A stretch of DNA of 28,895 nucleotides from Bacillota bacterium (GTDB lineage Bacteria > Bacillota > Clostridia > Lachnospirales > Cellulosilyticaceae): the NCBI GenBank assembly GCA_023412455.1, contig JAEYNQ010000245.1:1-28895 (forward strand). The letters run 5' to 3'. The position numbers were made by a program, and so were the translations under genes. The notes beneath the pieces are model-generated. The model had not been told where the DNA came from. It searched no databases and was given only the letters and a program-made list of their open reading frames with translations. Position 1 is the first letter of the stretch. Every line of letters begins with the position of its first letter. Positions 15,591 through 23,870 of the stretch are shown here, in pieces.

Positions 15591-18494
15591 GTGGCAAAAA
15601 CAATAAAAGGTTATACTCTCGTAGAGAGTGAATATATTAAAGAGCTGGATGGTCAAGTCGAGTGTTACTCCCATAACCAAACAAAGGCACACCTTTTGGT
15701 GATTAAAAATGAGGATGTGCATAAGAGTTTTTGTATAGGTTTTCGTACACCACCTCATAATAGCACAGGAGTAGCTCATATCATTGAACATTCCGTTCTC
15801 TGTGGCTCCAGGAAATATCCACTTAAGGACCCTTTTGTAGAGCTCGCTAAAGGTTCACTGAATACTTATCTTAATGCCATGACCTATCCAGATAAAACGT
15901 TATATCCTATTTCTAGTCAAAACGACAAAGATTTTCATAACCTTATGGATGTCTATTTAGATGCTGTATTTTTTCCTAACATTTATCATTCTAAAGAGAT
16001 TTTGATGCAAGAAGGCTGGCGTTATCACCTTGAGAAAGAGGAAGACTCTATTGAATATAAGGGAGTTGTTTATAATGAAATGAAGGGTGCCTTTTCTTCA
16101 CCAGAAGAAATTGCCTTCCGTTTGATTAAGTCTTCTCTTTTCCCTAATACCACTTATCAGTATGAGTCAGGTGGTGCACCTTCAGATATTCCTGATTTAA
16201 ACTATAAAGATTTTATAGCCTTTCATAAAGCCTATTATCATCCTTCTAATAGTTATATTTGTATCTATGGAGATAGTGATACAGAAGAGGTGCTCACTTA
16301 TATGGACCAACACTATCTCTCCCACTTTGAGTATTTAGAGCCTACTAGCCAAATTGAAACACAACAACCTTTAGGTGAAATGGTATGCAAGAAAGCCTTT
16401 TATTCTGCAACAGAAGGTAAAGAAAATGGTCTTTTTTTAAGCTACAATTTTGTAGTGGGTGAAATGACGGATAGGGAATTGATGTTAGGAATGGGTATAC
16501 TGGAATATTTACTTCTTGATACACCTGCAGCACCTCTTAAAAAGGCTCTTATAGCAGAAGAAATTGGTGAAGATGTATATGGTATGTTCCAAACTCATTT
16601 AAAACAGCCTATTTTTAGTATTGTAGCTAAAAATGTTAAGCCTGAAAAAAGGGAACGTTTTTATACCCTTATTCAAGAGACATTACAAAAGCTTGTTAAC
16701 GAAGGACTACCTAAGGCTTTGATTAATGGTGCCCTACAAGTAAAAGAATTTGAGCTACGAGAAAGTGATTCCAGTGGTTATTCCAAGGGACTTTTTTATG
16801 GTATAGCGGCTATTAAGAGTTGGATTTATGAAGCTTCTCCTCTTGTTTATTTACGCTTTGAAGAGGCCCTAGAGAGCCTCAAACAACAAAGTGAAAAAGG
16901 TTACTTTGAAAAATTAATTCAGAAATACTTACTAGAGAGCAAGCATTGCACAAAGGTTGAACTTTATCCTAAAGTAGGACTTGAAAAAGAAAGTGAAGAA
17001 CAGGTAAAGACTAAACTAGCTACCTATAAAGCCAGTTTATCTCCTGAGGCGCTTAAAAAACTTGTAGCAGATACCTTAGCTTTTAATGCATTCCAAGAAA
17101 AAAAAGATAGCGAAGAGGCATTGCATACGATTCCCCTTCTAACAAAGGAGGATTTGCGTAAGGAGACCACTTATCCTCGTTATAAGGTCATTCAAAAAGG
17201 GAAAACAGAATATATTGTTACCCCTGTTTTTACCAATCAAATTGTCTATATGAACTGGTACTTACGCTTAGAAGATTTAGAAGATGGGAAAATGCCTTAT
17301 TTAGGTATGATTGTGGGGATGCTGGGCAAGTTAGATACAGCCCATTATTCCTATGAGGCTTTATCTATGACCATAGATGAAAATATGGGGGGAATGGAAT
17401 ATCATATTCAAGCGATGAATGCCTCTGATTCTATAGAAGACTATTTACCAGTCTTTTTATTCAAATCAAAAGCCCTCGTTGGAAAAGTGAGAAAACAAGT
17501 GGAGTTAATGAAGGAAATTCTTTGCTACACTCGATTTGAAGATAAAAATAGGCTTCTAGAAATCATTCGTGAAATGAAAGCCATAATGGAAAGTAGCTTA
17601 AGTGGAGAAGGGCATCGAGTAGCTTATAGTCGTATGCTTTCTCATTTTACAGGAGCTGAGCTTTTTGATGAAAAAACCAAGGGACTAACCTTTTATCATT
17701 TTGTGTGTGACATTGAAAAGAACTGGGAGAGTAAGCAAGATGAGATAGTAGAAAGCTTAAAAACTGCTTATCATGCATTAAGTAATAAAGCCCGCTTAAT
17801 CGTTGGATTGACGGTAGATGAAGACAAGGTGGAAGAGGTTATTGAAGTGGTAGAAGAAGCCACAAGGGATTTAAGGGATGAGGCCATTGTACCTCTTAAC
17901 ATGCATTTTGACTTAACGGAGTGTAAGGAAGCCCTTGTTTATCCCAGTAATGTGAATTATGTAGCTATGGGCTATAACTTTAAAGAATTAGGTTATACCT
18001 ATCATGGAAGTATGATGATGCTGAAATCGCTTCTTTCCATGGATTACTTGTGGAGTAAGGTAAGAGTTCAAAATGGGGCTTATGGTTGCTTTTGCGACTT
18101 TAGACGGAGTGGCAATATGTTCCTTGTTTCTTATCGGGATCCTTATGTAAAGGAGACATTAGATATTTATAGAAAAATAAGCACTTATTTAAGCCAACTA
18201 GAGCTCACTGAAAGAGAGCTATTACAATATCTGATTGGTACCATTAGTCATTTGGATTTTCCTTTTACACCGGCTACAGAAGGAAAGAGTGCCCAAATTT
18301 ATCATATGATGCATATTGATAGAGAAACACTTCAAAAAGCTAGAGATGAGCTTTTTGCGACAGATAATAAGACTTTGCAAGGATTTGCCCCTTTGATTCA
18401 GGCTTGTTTAGAAAAAGAAAGCTATTGTATTTTTGGGAATAGTCATACGGTAGAAAGTACGAAAGATCTCTATAAAGAAATAACATCTGTCTAA
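15591..18494 (+). CDS. M16C-family zinc peptidase (presequence-protease-like)
   Basis: A 967-residue insulinase-type peptidase of the long single-chain M16C group (PreP, falcilysin, bacterial homologs). The inverted zinc motif HxxEH is AHIIEHSVLCGS (H63, E66, H67), and the distal ligand is E163 in VVYNEMKGAFSSPE. The 96-residue gap to E163 matches PreP. SRKYPLKDPFVELAKGSLNT is a family block, and the two halves of the chamber follow. No signal peptide is visible, so it is probably a cytoplasmic oligopeptidase that clears short peptides. The start is GTG 15591 after AGGAGGAAG; an overlapping ATG at 15589 is out of frame and ends after five codons. It has its own promoter and terminator, so it forms a one-gene unit. 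Confidence 0.94.
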   Translation: MAKTIKGYTLVESEYIKELDGQVECYSHNQTKAHLLVIKNEDVHKSFCIGFRTPPHNSTGVAHIIEHSVLCGSRKYPLKDPFVELAKGSLNTYLNAMTYPDKTLYPISSQNDKDFHNLMDVYLDAVFFPNIYHSKEILMQEGWRYHLEKEEDSIEYKGVVYNEMKGAFSSPEEIAFRLIKSSLFPNTTYQYESGGAPSDIPDLNYKDFIAFHKAYYHPSNSYICIYGDSDTEEVLTYMDQHYLSHFEYLEPTSQIETQQPLGEMVCKKAFYSATEGKENGLFLSYNFVVGEMTDRELMLGMGILEYLLLDTPAAPLKKALIAEEIGEDVYGMFQTHLKQPIFSIVAKNVKPEKRERFYTLIQETLQKLVNEGLPKALINGALQVKEFELRESDSSGYSKGLFYGIAAIKSWIYEASPLVYLRFEEALESLKQQSEKGYFEKLIQKYLLESKHCTKVELYPKVGLEKESEEQVKTKLATYKASLSPEALKKLVADTLAFNAFQEKKDSEEALHTIPLLTKEDLRKETTYPRYKVIQKGKTEYIVTPVFTNQIVYMNWYLRLEDLEDGKMPYLGMIVGMLGKLDTAHYSYEALSMTIDENMGGMEYHIQAMNASDSIEDYLPVFLFKSKALVGKVRKQVELMKEILCYTRFEDKNRLLEIIREMKAIMESSLSGEGHRVAYSRMLSHFTGAELFDEKTKGLTFYHFVCDIEKNWESKQDEIVESLKTAYHALSNKARLIVGLTVDEDKVEEVIEVVEEATRDLRDEAIVPLNMHFDLTECKEALVYPSNVNYVAMGYNFKELGYTYHGSMMMLKSLLSMDYLWSKVRVQNGAYGCFCDFRRSGNMFLVSYRDPYVKETLDIYRKISTYLSQLELTERELLQYLIGTISHLDFPFTPATEGKSAQIYHMMHIDRETLQKARDELFATDNKTLQGFAPLIQACLEKESYCIFGNSHTVESTKDLYKEITSV

Positions 18495-18535
18495 AAAAAA
18501 TAGAGAAGAAGGGAATAATTTTTCATAAATACAAT

Positions 18536-18563
18536 AAAAAAGGTAGCTGATGCTACCTTTTTT
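18536..18563. terminator. Strong terminator after the M16C gene
   Basis: A perfect 12-bp stem, AAAAAAGGTAGC (18536-18547) / GCTACCTTTTTT (18552-18563), loop TGAT. The A and T runs make it symmetrical and able to work in both directions. Confidence 0.92.
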
Positions 18564-18604
18564 ATTGCAAATACACGATAATAGTATACGTTAAGAAATT
18601 TATT

Positions 18605-18613
18605 TGCTATAAT
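18605..18613 (+). promoter_or_regulatory. Extended -10 promoter of the SDR gene
   Basis: TGC plus TATAAT (18605-18613) is a perfect extended -10. The -35 zone near 18585 (TATACG) is weak. Transcription would start near 18620, leaving about 70 bases of leader that contain the palindrome at 18634-18643. Confidence 0.65.
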
Positions 18614-18633
18614 AAATGAATAGATAAGAAGTT

Positions 18634-18643
18634 CCTAGCTAGG
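18634..18643. promoter_or_regulatory. CCTAGCTAGG palindrome in the SDR leader
   Basis: A perfect 10-bp palindrome, with partly symmetric TT/GGAA flanks, about 15 bases after the predicted transcription start. The position suits a repressor operator. No known regulator consensus was recognised. Confidence 0.35.
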
Positions 18644-18691
18644 GGAATCAGCACATTTATAAAGCCGTAAAAGGGATATAGAGGTGAGAAA

Positions 18692-19462
18692 ATGGAATTT
18701 GCAGGGAAGGTTGTTATTGTAACTGGAAGTGGACAAGGTATTGGGAATTGCATCGCTAAGCTTTTTGCAGCAAAGAAGGCTATTGTCATAATTGCTGAAG
18801 TAGATGAAGAAGCAGGTAGGGAGTTGGAGCTGTACCTAAAGGAAGCAGGTTTAGATGCTTGGTATATTTCAACAGATGTGGCTTGTGAGGAATCCGTTAA
18901 ACAAATGGTCAACCGTGTCATGGAGCGTTATGGACGAATCGACATTTTAGTAAATAATGCAGCCATTGCAACCCATGCAGATCAAAATACATTGTTTACG
19001 AGACCAGTAGAAGAGTTTGAAAGGGTCATGCGTGTCAATGTAACAGGAGCCTATATGTGTAGCAAATATTGTGGAGCCCATATGAATGAAGGAAGTAGTA
19101 TCATTAATATTACCTCTACAAGAGCACTTATGAGTGAAGCACATACAGAACCTTATTCAGCCTCAAAAGGGGCCCTTTTAGCCCTTACCCATTCTTTAGC
19201 CTGTAGTTTAGCCCCTAAAGTAAGAGTCAATGCCATAAGCCCAGGTTGGATTGATGTGTCTCAATGGAAGAAGAAGTCAGAACGTAAATTTGTAGCCCTT
19301 ACAGAGAAAGATCATGCCCAACATTTAGTAGGACGAGTAGGTGTACCTGAAGATGTTGCCAATGCCGTTCTCTATTTAGCAAGTGAAGGTGCTAGCTTTA
19401 TAACAGGTTCTCATTTTGTTATAGATGGTGGAATGACAAGAAAGATGATTTATGCAGAATAG
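18692..19462 (+). CDS. Short-chain dehydrogenase/reductase
   Basis: A 256-residue classical SDR with a Rossmann NAD(P) motif TGSGQGIG near residue 11, NNAAI, the catalytic triad S142 (NITSTRA), Y155 and K159 (YSASKGAL), and ISPGWIDV after it. The C-terminus FITGSHFVIDGGMTRKM is typical of glucose/3-oxoacyl-ACP-reductase-like members. The substrate cannot be told from sequence. The start is ATG 18692 after AGAGGTGAG. The gene is eight bases from the next membrane protein gene and probably shares its transcript. No pathway genes lie alongside to suggest a substrate. Confidence 0.9.
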   Translation: MEFAGKVVIVTGSGQGIGNCIAKLFAAKKAIVIIAEVDEEAGRELELYLKEAGLDAWYISTDVACEESVKQMVNRVMERYGRIDILVNNAAIATHADQNTLFTRPVEEFERVMRVNVTGAYMCSKYCGAHMNEGSSIINITSTRALMSEAHTEPYSASKGALLALTHSLACSLAPKVRVNAISPGWIDVSQWKKKSERKFVALTEKDHAQHLVGRVGVPEDVANAVLYLASEGASFITGSHFVIDGGMTRKMIYAE

Positions 19463-19470
19463 GTGATAAA

Positions 19471-20031
19471 ATGATAAGACAACCCAAAGATTATATTCAT
19501 ATACAAAAAAAGAAATTTCTCTTATGGACCTTCGTTTGGGCTGTTCTCACTGCCCTTATGTTTGTAGGAGGTATTGTATTAACTAAAACACGTAATAATT
19601 ATTTTACTTTAGTGGCAGGACTTCTTATTTTGCCCCTGGCTCTTAACTTTTCTCGCCTTGTTTCCTTTTTGCGTTTCAAAGATGGACGAAGGGAAGACGC
19701 TGAGTTATTAGAGAGGATGAAGGGAAGCTATGTTATATTTCACAGTGCCATAATTCCAGATACGCGAGCTACAGTATTTTTTGAACATAGTGTTGTTACG
19801 GCAAGGAATATGTATTTCTTAACGACTCAGAAGGACACGCTAACAAAGCACAAAGCATGGCTTATGAATCGGTTAGTTGCAAAGGGACTGAGTGAAAAAG
19901 AGCTTCATTTTGTATATGTACCAGAGACCAATACGTTGAAGAATATGGCAAACAAAATAGAGAAGGACGCTTGTTATACAAGTGAGAACCTTGAAAAGAA
20001 TGCCCATATCCTTCAAAGTATGCTGATGTAG
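19471..20031 (+). CDS. Two-helix membrane protein of unknown function
   Basis: A 186-residue protein with a short basic N-terminus, two membrane segments at about residues 16-38 and 44-66, and a cytoplasmic domain of about 110 residues that begins RFKDGRRED. That domain has alternating strands and helices (SYVIFHSAII, MYFLTTQKD, ELHFVYVPE) but no motif I recognise. The start is ATG 19471 after AGGTGAT. It lies between an SDR gene and a pseudouridine synthase gene, with gaps of eight and nine bases, so it is likely the middle gene of a three-gene operon. The function is unknown. Confidence 0.82.
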   Translation: MIRQPKDYIHIQKKKFLLWTFVWAVLTALMFVGGIVLTKTRNNYFTLVAGLLILPLALNFSRLVSFLRFKDGRREDAELLERMKGSYVIFHSAIIPDTRATVFFEHSVVTARNMYFLTTQKDTLTKHKAWLMNRLVAKGLSEKELHFVYVPETNTLKNMANKIEKDACYTSENLEKNAHILQSMLM

Positions 20032-20040
20032 GAGGTAGGA

Positions 20041-21009
20041 ATGAGAGAGATTATTGTAACTTCTGCAGAAGCCAATCAGAGGCTGGATAAGTTTTTGATT
20101 AAGTATTTACAACGCTGTCCTAAAAGCTTACTCTATAAAGCCATGCGTACAAAAAAAATAAAATATAATCGAAAAAAACCTCAGGGAAATGAGATTTTAA
20201 AAGAGAAAGATGTCATTGCCATTTATTTTACAGATGAGCAGTTTGAAGCCTTTGAAGTTCAAAAACAAATAAAAGAAGGGCCTATTACTTTTAAAGTGGT
20301 TTATGAAGATGAAAATCTTTTGATTGTAGATAAGCCTATGGGGCTTTTAACTCAAAAAGATACAAAAGATGGGTATAGCTTGGCAGATGAAGTGCTTTGT
20401 TACCTGAAAGAAAATCAAAGCTACTCGCCTGAGCTTTCTAAGGGTTTTACGCCTGCGCCTTGTAATCGCCTAGACCGTAATACAGCAGGCATTGTTTTGG
20501 TAGGTAAAAACTTATTGGCTACTCAATCTTTAAGTGAGATGTTAAAAACCAAGCAACTATCCAAGTATTATATTAGTATTGTTTTAGGACGTATAACTTC
20601 TCCCCTCCTTTTAAAAGGGTATCATCTTAAGGAACAAGGTAAAAATGAAGTCATCATTAGTGACCATTATATTGAGGGTGCTAAACCTGTAGAAACACGA
20701 ATTAATCCGTTAAAGACCAATGGACGCTATACGCTGGTAGAGGTGCAACTTGTAACAGGTAAAACCCATCAGATCAGAGCCCATTTAAGTCAAGTAGGAC
20801 ATCCTATCATTGGTGATCCCAAGTATGGTGACAAATTAGAAAATAAATACTTTAAGGTGCAATATGGTTTAAAATCTCAGGTGCTCTGTGCCTATAAGAT
20901 TAAGTTTGAATTTTGTACAGAACCCTTTTTGTATTTACAAAATCGGGTATTTACAGTGGCTGCTCCTCATATTTATTCTGAAATATGCCGTGGTGAATGC
21001 TTATTATAA
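20041..21009 (+). CDS. RluA-family pseudouridine synthase with S4 domain
   Basis: A 322-residue RNA pseudouridine synthase. An S4 RNA-binding domain covers about residues 8-70 (NQRLDKFLIKYLQRCPKSLL). The catalytic aspartate is D145 in NRLDRNTAGIVL, where the family usually has HRLD. GKTHQIRAHLSQVGHPIIGD is the C-terminal signature. It belongs to the RluC/RluD group, modifying 23S rRNA, but the exact uridine target cannot be set from sequence. The start is ATG 20041 after GGAGGTAGG. It is the last gene before a hairpin terminator. Confidence 0.9.
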   Translation: MREIIVTSAEANQRLDKFLIKYLQRCPKSLLYKAMRTKKIKYNRKKPQGNEILKEKDVIAIYFTDEQFEAFEVQKQIKEGPITFKVVYEDENLLIVDKPMGLLTQKDTKDGYSLADEVLCYLKENQSYSPELSKGFTPAPCNRLDRNTAGIVLVGKNLLATQSLSEMLKTKQLSKYYISIVLGRITSPLLLKGYHLKEQGKNEVIISDHYIEGAKPVETRINPLKTNGRYTLVEVQLVTGKTHQIRAHLSQVGHPIIGDPKYGDKLENKYFKVQYGLKSQVLCAYKIKFEFCTEPFLYLQNRVFTVAAPHIYSEICRGECLL

Positions 21010-21051
21010 AAGGAATGCAGGCAAAATAACGTTTTGCAGCATTCCTTTTTT
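21008..21051. terminator. Bidirectional terminator between the pseudouridine synthase and TPR-like genes
   Basis: Outer 11-bp stem AAAAGGAATGC (21008-21018) / GCATTCCTTTT (21039-21049), with an inner GCAAAA/TTTTGC stem in the loop, then further T. The A run on the other side allows termination of the convergent - strand gene ending at 21075. Confidence 0.9.
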
Positions 21052-21074
21052 ATATCTCATTGCTTTGTTAAGGT

Positions 21075-21878
21075 CTAAGAAGTAAAAGCAAAGGAAGGAT
21101 CAAGAGAAGCTTGGTACTTACTCATAAGTTCATAGGCTAAAGCTAATTGATTATATTGTAGACACAGGTTAACAGCTTTATTGTAATCTTTAGCTGCAAT
21201 AAGTAGCCTTAAGGCTGCTTCTGTATGGTGACCGAGATAATAGCAAGTGAGAGCTTTTTGAGGTTGATAGGGTTCATAATATTTACCAGCTAAGAGGTAG
21301 TGTCCTTGCTTTTCTTCTTCCCAGGCCATTAAAAGTTGTGTGCTTTCAATGAGAGAGGGTTCCCGTAACTTCTTAGCACATTCCCAGGCAGAGCCATAAT
21401 CTTTAAGCTTCATAAATAATTTAAAGGCCTGGTTATAATGATGAGATAGATAGAGGGTTATCCCAATTTCTTCTATTTGGCGAAGACCTTGTTGTTGCTT
21501 GATAGGATCAAGGACTTTAAAGAAGCATTGGGTAGCACTTATAAACTGATAAGCCTTTAAGTAAGACTGACCAGCTTCATAGTAGAGGCCTATTTGTTTA
21601 TAGAGCTTAGCACTGGCTAAAGGCTTATAATAAGAAAGAAAGAAGGCAGCCTTTGAAAGGTTTCCAATACGTTGACACAATGGTACTAATTCCTTATAGG
21701 AAGAAGTGGCCTTCAAGCAGTGAATGGCTTGAGTAAAGTTTCCCTGCTTAAGATAGAGGTTTCCCGCCCAACGATAGAGTTTTCTTTTTTTGAGAATACG
21801 GGCTTGTTGGTGTGGTTTATACGTAAAAAAGATAAAACGGGTGCGTAGACAATAAAGAAGAAAAGCGATATACGGCAA
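21075..21878 (-). CDS. Membrane-anchored TPR-like repeat protein, unknown function
   Basis: About 267 residues. A short hydrophobic N-terminal segment, PYIAFLLYCLRTRFIFF, may be a membrane anchor or uncleaved signal. The rest is helical hairpins of about 30-35 residues with TPR-like A-x-x-Y/C patterns: RWAGNLYLKQGNFTQAIHC, AAFFLSYYKPLASAKLYKQ, KLFMKLKDYGSAWECAKK, YYLGHHTEAALRLLIAA. TPRs scaffold protein-protein contacts. GTG 21890 and 21887 open the frame, but they lie within the AGGTGG site. TTG 21878 has that site eight bases upstream and is chosen. It is divergent from recU. I do not recognise a named family. Confidence 0.72.
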   Translation of the reverse strand: MPYIAFLLYCLRTRFIFFTYKPHQQARILKKRKLYRWAGNLYLKQGNFTQAIHCLKATSSYKELVPLCQRIGNLSKAAFFLSYYKPLASAKLYKQIGLYYEAGQSYLKAYQFISATQCFFKVLDPIKQQQGLRQIEEIGITLYLSHHYNQAFKLFMKLKDYGSAWECAKKLREPSLIESTQLLMAWEEEKQGHYLLAGKYYEPYQPQKALTCYYLGHHTEAALRLLIAAKDYNKAVNLCLQYNQLALAYELMSKYQASLDPSFAFTS

Positions 21879-21909
21879 GTTAATCACCACCTATAAGTAA
21901 TATAATTCT

Positions 21910-21938
21910 ATAATAACCAAAATTTTACAATAAATCAA
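21910..21938 (-). promoter_or_regulatory. Candidate promoter of the TPR-like gene
   Basis: Read on the - strand: TTGATT (complement of 21933-21938), a 17-base spacer, and TATTAT (complement of 21910-21915). A + strand TATAAT at 21909-21914 overlaps the same bases and could serve recU, though its -35 is poor. The two divergent genes may therefore share one promoter core. Confidence 0.45.
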
Positions 21939-21954
21939 GAAGAGAGGTAGCAAT

Positions 21955-22494
21955 ATGGGTTACTGGAATACTCGGGGATTAAGGGGAAATGAATTAGAAG
22001 AAATGATTAATCGGACAAATGAGCGTTATCGCGAGAAAAAGCTGGCAGTTGTTCAAAAGATACCTACCCCTATTAAACCTATTACTATTGATCAGGAGAA
22101 ACGTGTCATTACCTTAGCTTATTTTGATCAAAAAAGTACCATTGACTATGTAGGAGTTGTCCAGGGCATTCCGATTTGCTTTGATGCAAAAGAAACTTCT
22201 AAGGATTTTTTGCCTATTAGTAATATTCATCCTCATCAAATAGCGTTTATGCGAGATTTTAAGGAGCAGGAGGGGGAAGCTTTTCTTATCGTTTATTTCA
22301 AAAAATATGATACCTATTTTTTAATGGATATTGACACATTAATTCCTTACTATGAGAGAGCTCAAAAGGGAGGAAGAAAATCCATTGCTTATATAGAATT
22401 TGATAGCCGACGTAAGATTTCTATTGAGGGAGGTTACTATCTTCATTATTTAAAAACCTTAGAAAAACTTTTAAATGAGCAAGAAGAAGTATAA
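21955..22494 (+). CDS. recU: Holliday junction resolvase RecU
   Basis: A 179-residue nuclease that resolves four-way junctions in recombination. The N-terminus MGYWNTRGLRGNELEEMIN is typical of the family. Catalytic residues are D64 (STIDYVG) and D77/K79 in FDAKE, spaced as in Bacillus RecU. HPHQIAFMRDF and the C-terminal GGYYLHYL are also family blocks. ATG 21955 follows AGAGAGGTAG. In Bacillus recU is paired with ponA (PBP1); here the next gene encodes an exported GH26-like protein instead, 41 bases away. Confidence 0.95.
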   Translation: MGYWNTRGLRGNELEEMINRTNERYREKKLAVVQKIPTPIKPITIDQEKRVITLAYFDQKSTIDYVGVVQGIPICFDAKETSKDFLPISNIHPHQIAFMRDFKEQEGEAFLIVYFKKYDTYFLMDIDTLIPYYERAQKGGRKSIAYIEFDSRRKISIEGGYYLHYLKTLEKLLNEQEEV

Positions 22495-22535
22495 AGTGTT
22501 TAAATTTGGCTAATAATTCAAAAGAGGTGAGTGAG

Positions 22536-23765
22536 ATGAGAAGACTTATCCCTTTATGGATTATTTTAAGTATACTACTCTGTCTTTTTGGCCCCATAGG
22601 TTGTAAGGTCAATGAGCCACAAAAAGAAGTGGCTACAAGTCGAGTAGAAGAACAAGAACAACAAGTAAATATAGAGCTTTATATAAAGGAAACCATACAA
22701 TTAGGCAAGAGAGAACCAAGACAAGGTGTTTACTTAGGCGTTTATGAGGGTGAAGGTTCTCACCAGAAGGGGCCTAAGTCTCTGGAAGATTTGCTAGGGT
22801 ACCATCAGGTTTTTGAGGTCATGTCTTATAACTTAAGTAGTGGATTGCCTGAGCATGCTATCTTAAGGTGTATAGCTGAAAATAAAATCCCTTATATTAA
22901 AATAGCTTTTGATCAACAAGGAGATCTTGGAACTCTCTATCGGATGATTACGGAACTAAAGACTTCCTATAGTTTGCCAGTTTTTGTGGAGCTTTTTCCC
23001 GTTCATCAAGGGGTGTCCAATTCTTTACTGTATAAACAGACTTATCGGAGAGGTTATGACCTGCTTAAAAAATATTTAGAGGATGTAGTGGTAGTATGGA
23101 GCATGGATGATGGATGTATTTACGATATGCCTCTTTATTATCCAGGTGATGATGTGGTGGATTGGGCAGGCCTAAATATTTTTATTCCACGCTATAGACA
23201 GGGCGCCAGCTATGTTTTTAATCGTTGGGCAGACTTAGATTTTTGGTATAAAAGTTTTCAAAAAACAAAGCCCATGATCATTTCCTCTTTAGGTATTTCA
23301 CAGTATTCAAGGATAGATCATACTTATGACCTAAGAAGTGTAAAGAACTATTTAAATAAATTTTATAAAGACCTTCCTCTTAGTTATCCTCGTATAAAAG
23401 GCATACTTTATATTGATGTGGATATGGCTCAGTTCAAAGAACAGGGGATGGATGACTACCGCTTAAGTACCCAGGAGGAGCTGATAAAGCATTTACGAAG
23501 CCTTTTAAAGGGTCCACTTTTCTTGCAGAGAATAGAGGAACAAGTTGAAGGACTGAGACAAGGCCAGTATATGAAATACAGTATGACAGCTAAAGAGCTA
23601 GGACAGGAGCTTTACTTAAGTAAGAAGGTAGTAACCACTTTTTTTAAAGAGGTCTCACTTGGAAAGTGTGAGGTTAAATTAGATTTAGAGGGAAATAAAT
23701 ATTATCGCTTGGCAGATATTAAAGCCCAAACAGATTTGTATTATGAAAGCAAGGATCAAGAATAA
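22536..23765 (+). CDS. Exported GH26-like protein, probable lipoprotein, apparently without catalytic glutamates
   Basis: A 409-residue protein. The N-terminus MRRLIPLWIILSILLCLFG ends in PIGC, so C23 may be lipidated; the -3 proline is atypical for a lipobox. Residues about 55-300 resemble a GH26 beta-mannanase barrel: GVYLGVYEG, then YYPGDDVVDWAGLNIF. Aligned by eye, the acid/base RPFHE block is replaced by ELFPV, and the nucleophile position in KPMIISSLG is S251 rather than Glu. It may therefore be a binding protein rather than an enzyme. Residues about 347-400 (SMTAKELGQELYLSKK to YYRLADIKAQ) look like a winged-helix fold, odd on an exported protein. ATG 22536 follows AGAGGTGAG; an in-frame TTG at 22506 lacks this site. 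Confidence 0.65.
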   Translation: MRRLIPLWIILSILLCLFGPIGCKVNEPQKEVATSRVEEQEQQVNIELYIKETIQLGKREPRQGVYLGVYEGEGSHQKGPKSLEDLLGYHQVFEVMSYNLSSGLPEHAILRCIAENKIPYIKIAFDQQGDLGTLYRMITELKTSYSLPVFVELFPVHQGVSNSLLYKQTYRRGYDLLKKYLEDVVVVWSMDDGCIYDMPLYYPGDDVVDWAGLNIFIPRYRQGASYVFNRWADLDFWYKSFQKTKPMIISSLGISQYSRIDHTYDLRSVKNYLNKFYKDLPLSYPRIKGILYIDVDMAQFKEQGMDDYRLSTQEELIKHLRSLLKGPLFLQRIEEQVEGLRQGQYMKYSMTAKELGQELYLSKKVVTTFFKEVSLGKCEVKLDLEGNKYYRLADIKAQTDLYYESKDQE

Positions 23766-23786
23766 CACTTGATTTTTGCTTTTTTT
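23746..23786 (+). terminator. Terminator overlapping the end of the GH26-like gene
   Basis: A 15-bp stem with two G-U pairs, 23746-23760 / 23768-23782, loop AATAACA, with a T run to 23786. The left arm is inside the last codons. It separates the recU transcript from prkA. Confidence 0.9.
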
Positions 23787-23803
23787 CTTTCTAAAAAAGA
23801 CTC

Positions 23804-23830
23804 ATGTATTTCTATAAGTAACCATATATT
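23804..23830 (+). promoter_or_regulatory. Possible sigma-E-type promoter of prkA-yhbH-spoVR
   Basis: CATATATT (23823-23830) resembles the sigma-E -10 consensus CATACAnT. ATGTATT (23804-23810) sits 12 bases upstream, slightly short of the usual 14-base spacing and with one mismatch to ATATT. The operon's Bacillus homologs are sigma-E dependent, which supports the reading, but the boxes alone are weak. Confidence 0.4.
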
Positions 23831-23870
23831 TTAAAGAGAAAGTTTATCCTTAAAAAGGAGTGAATAATAT

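Noticed and set aside
15489..15791. 100-codon - strand frame across the M16C promoter and start
   Set aside because: It runs antisense to a well-supported promoter and gene and has no coding signature.
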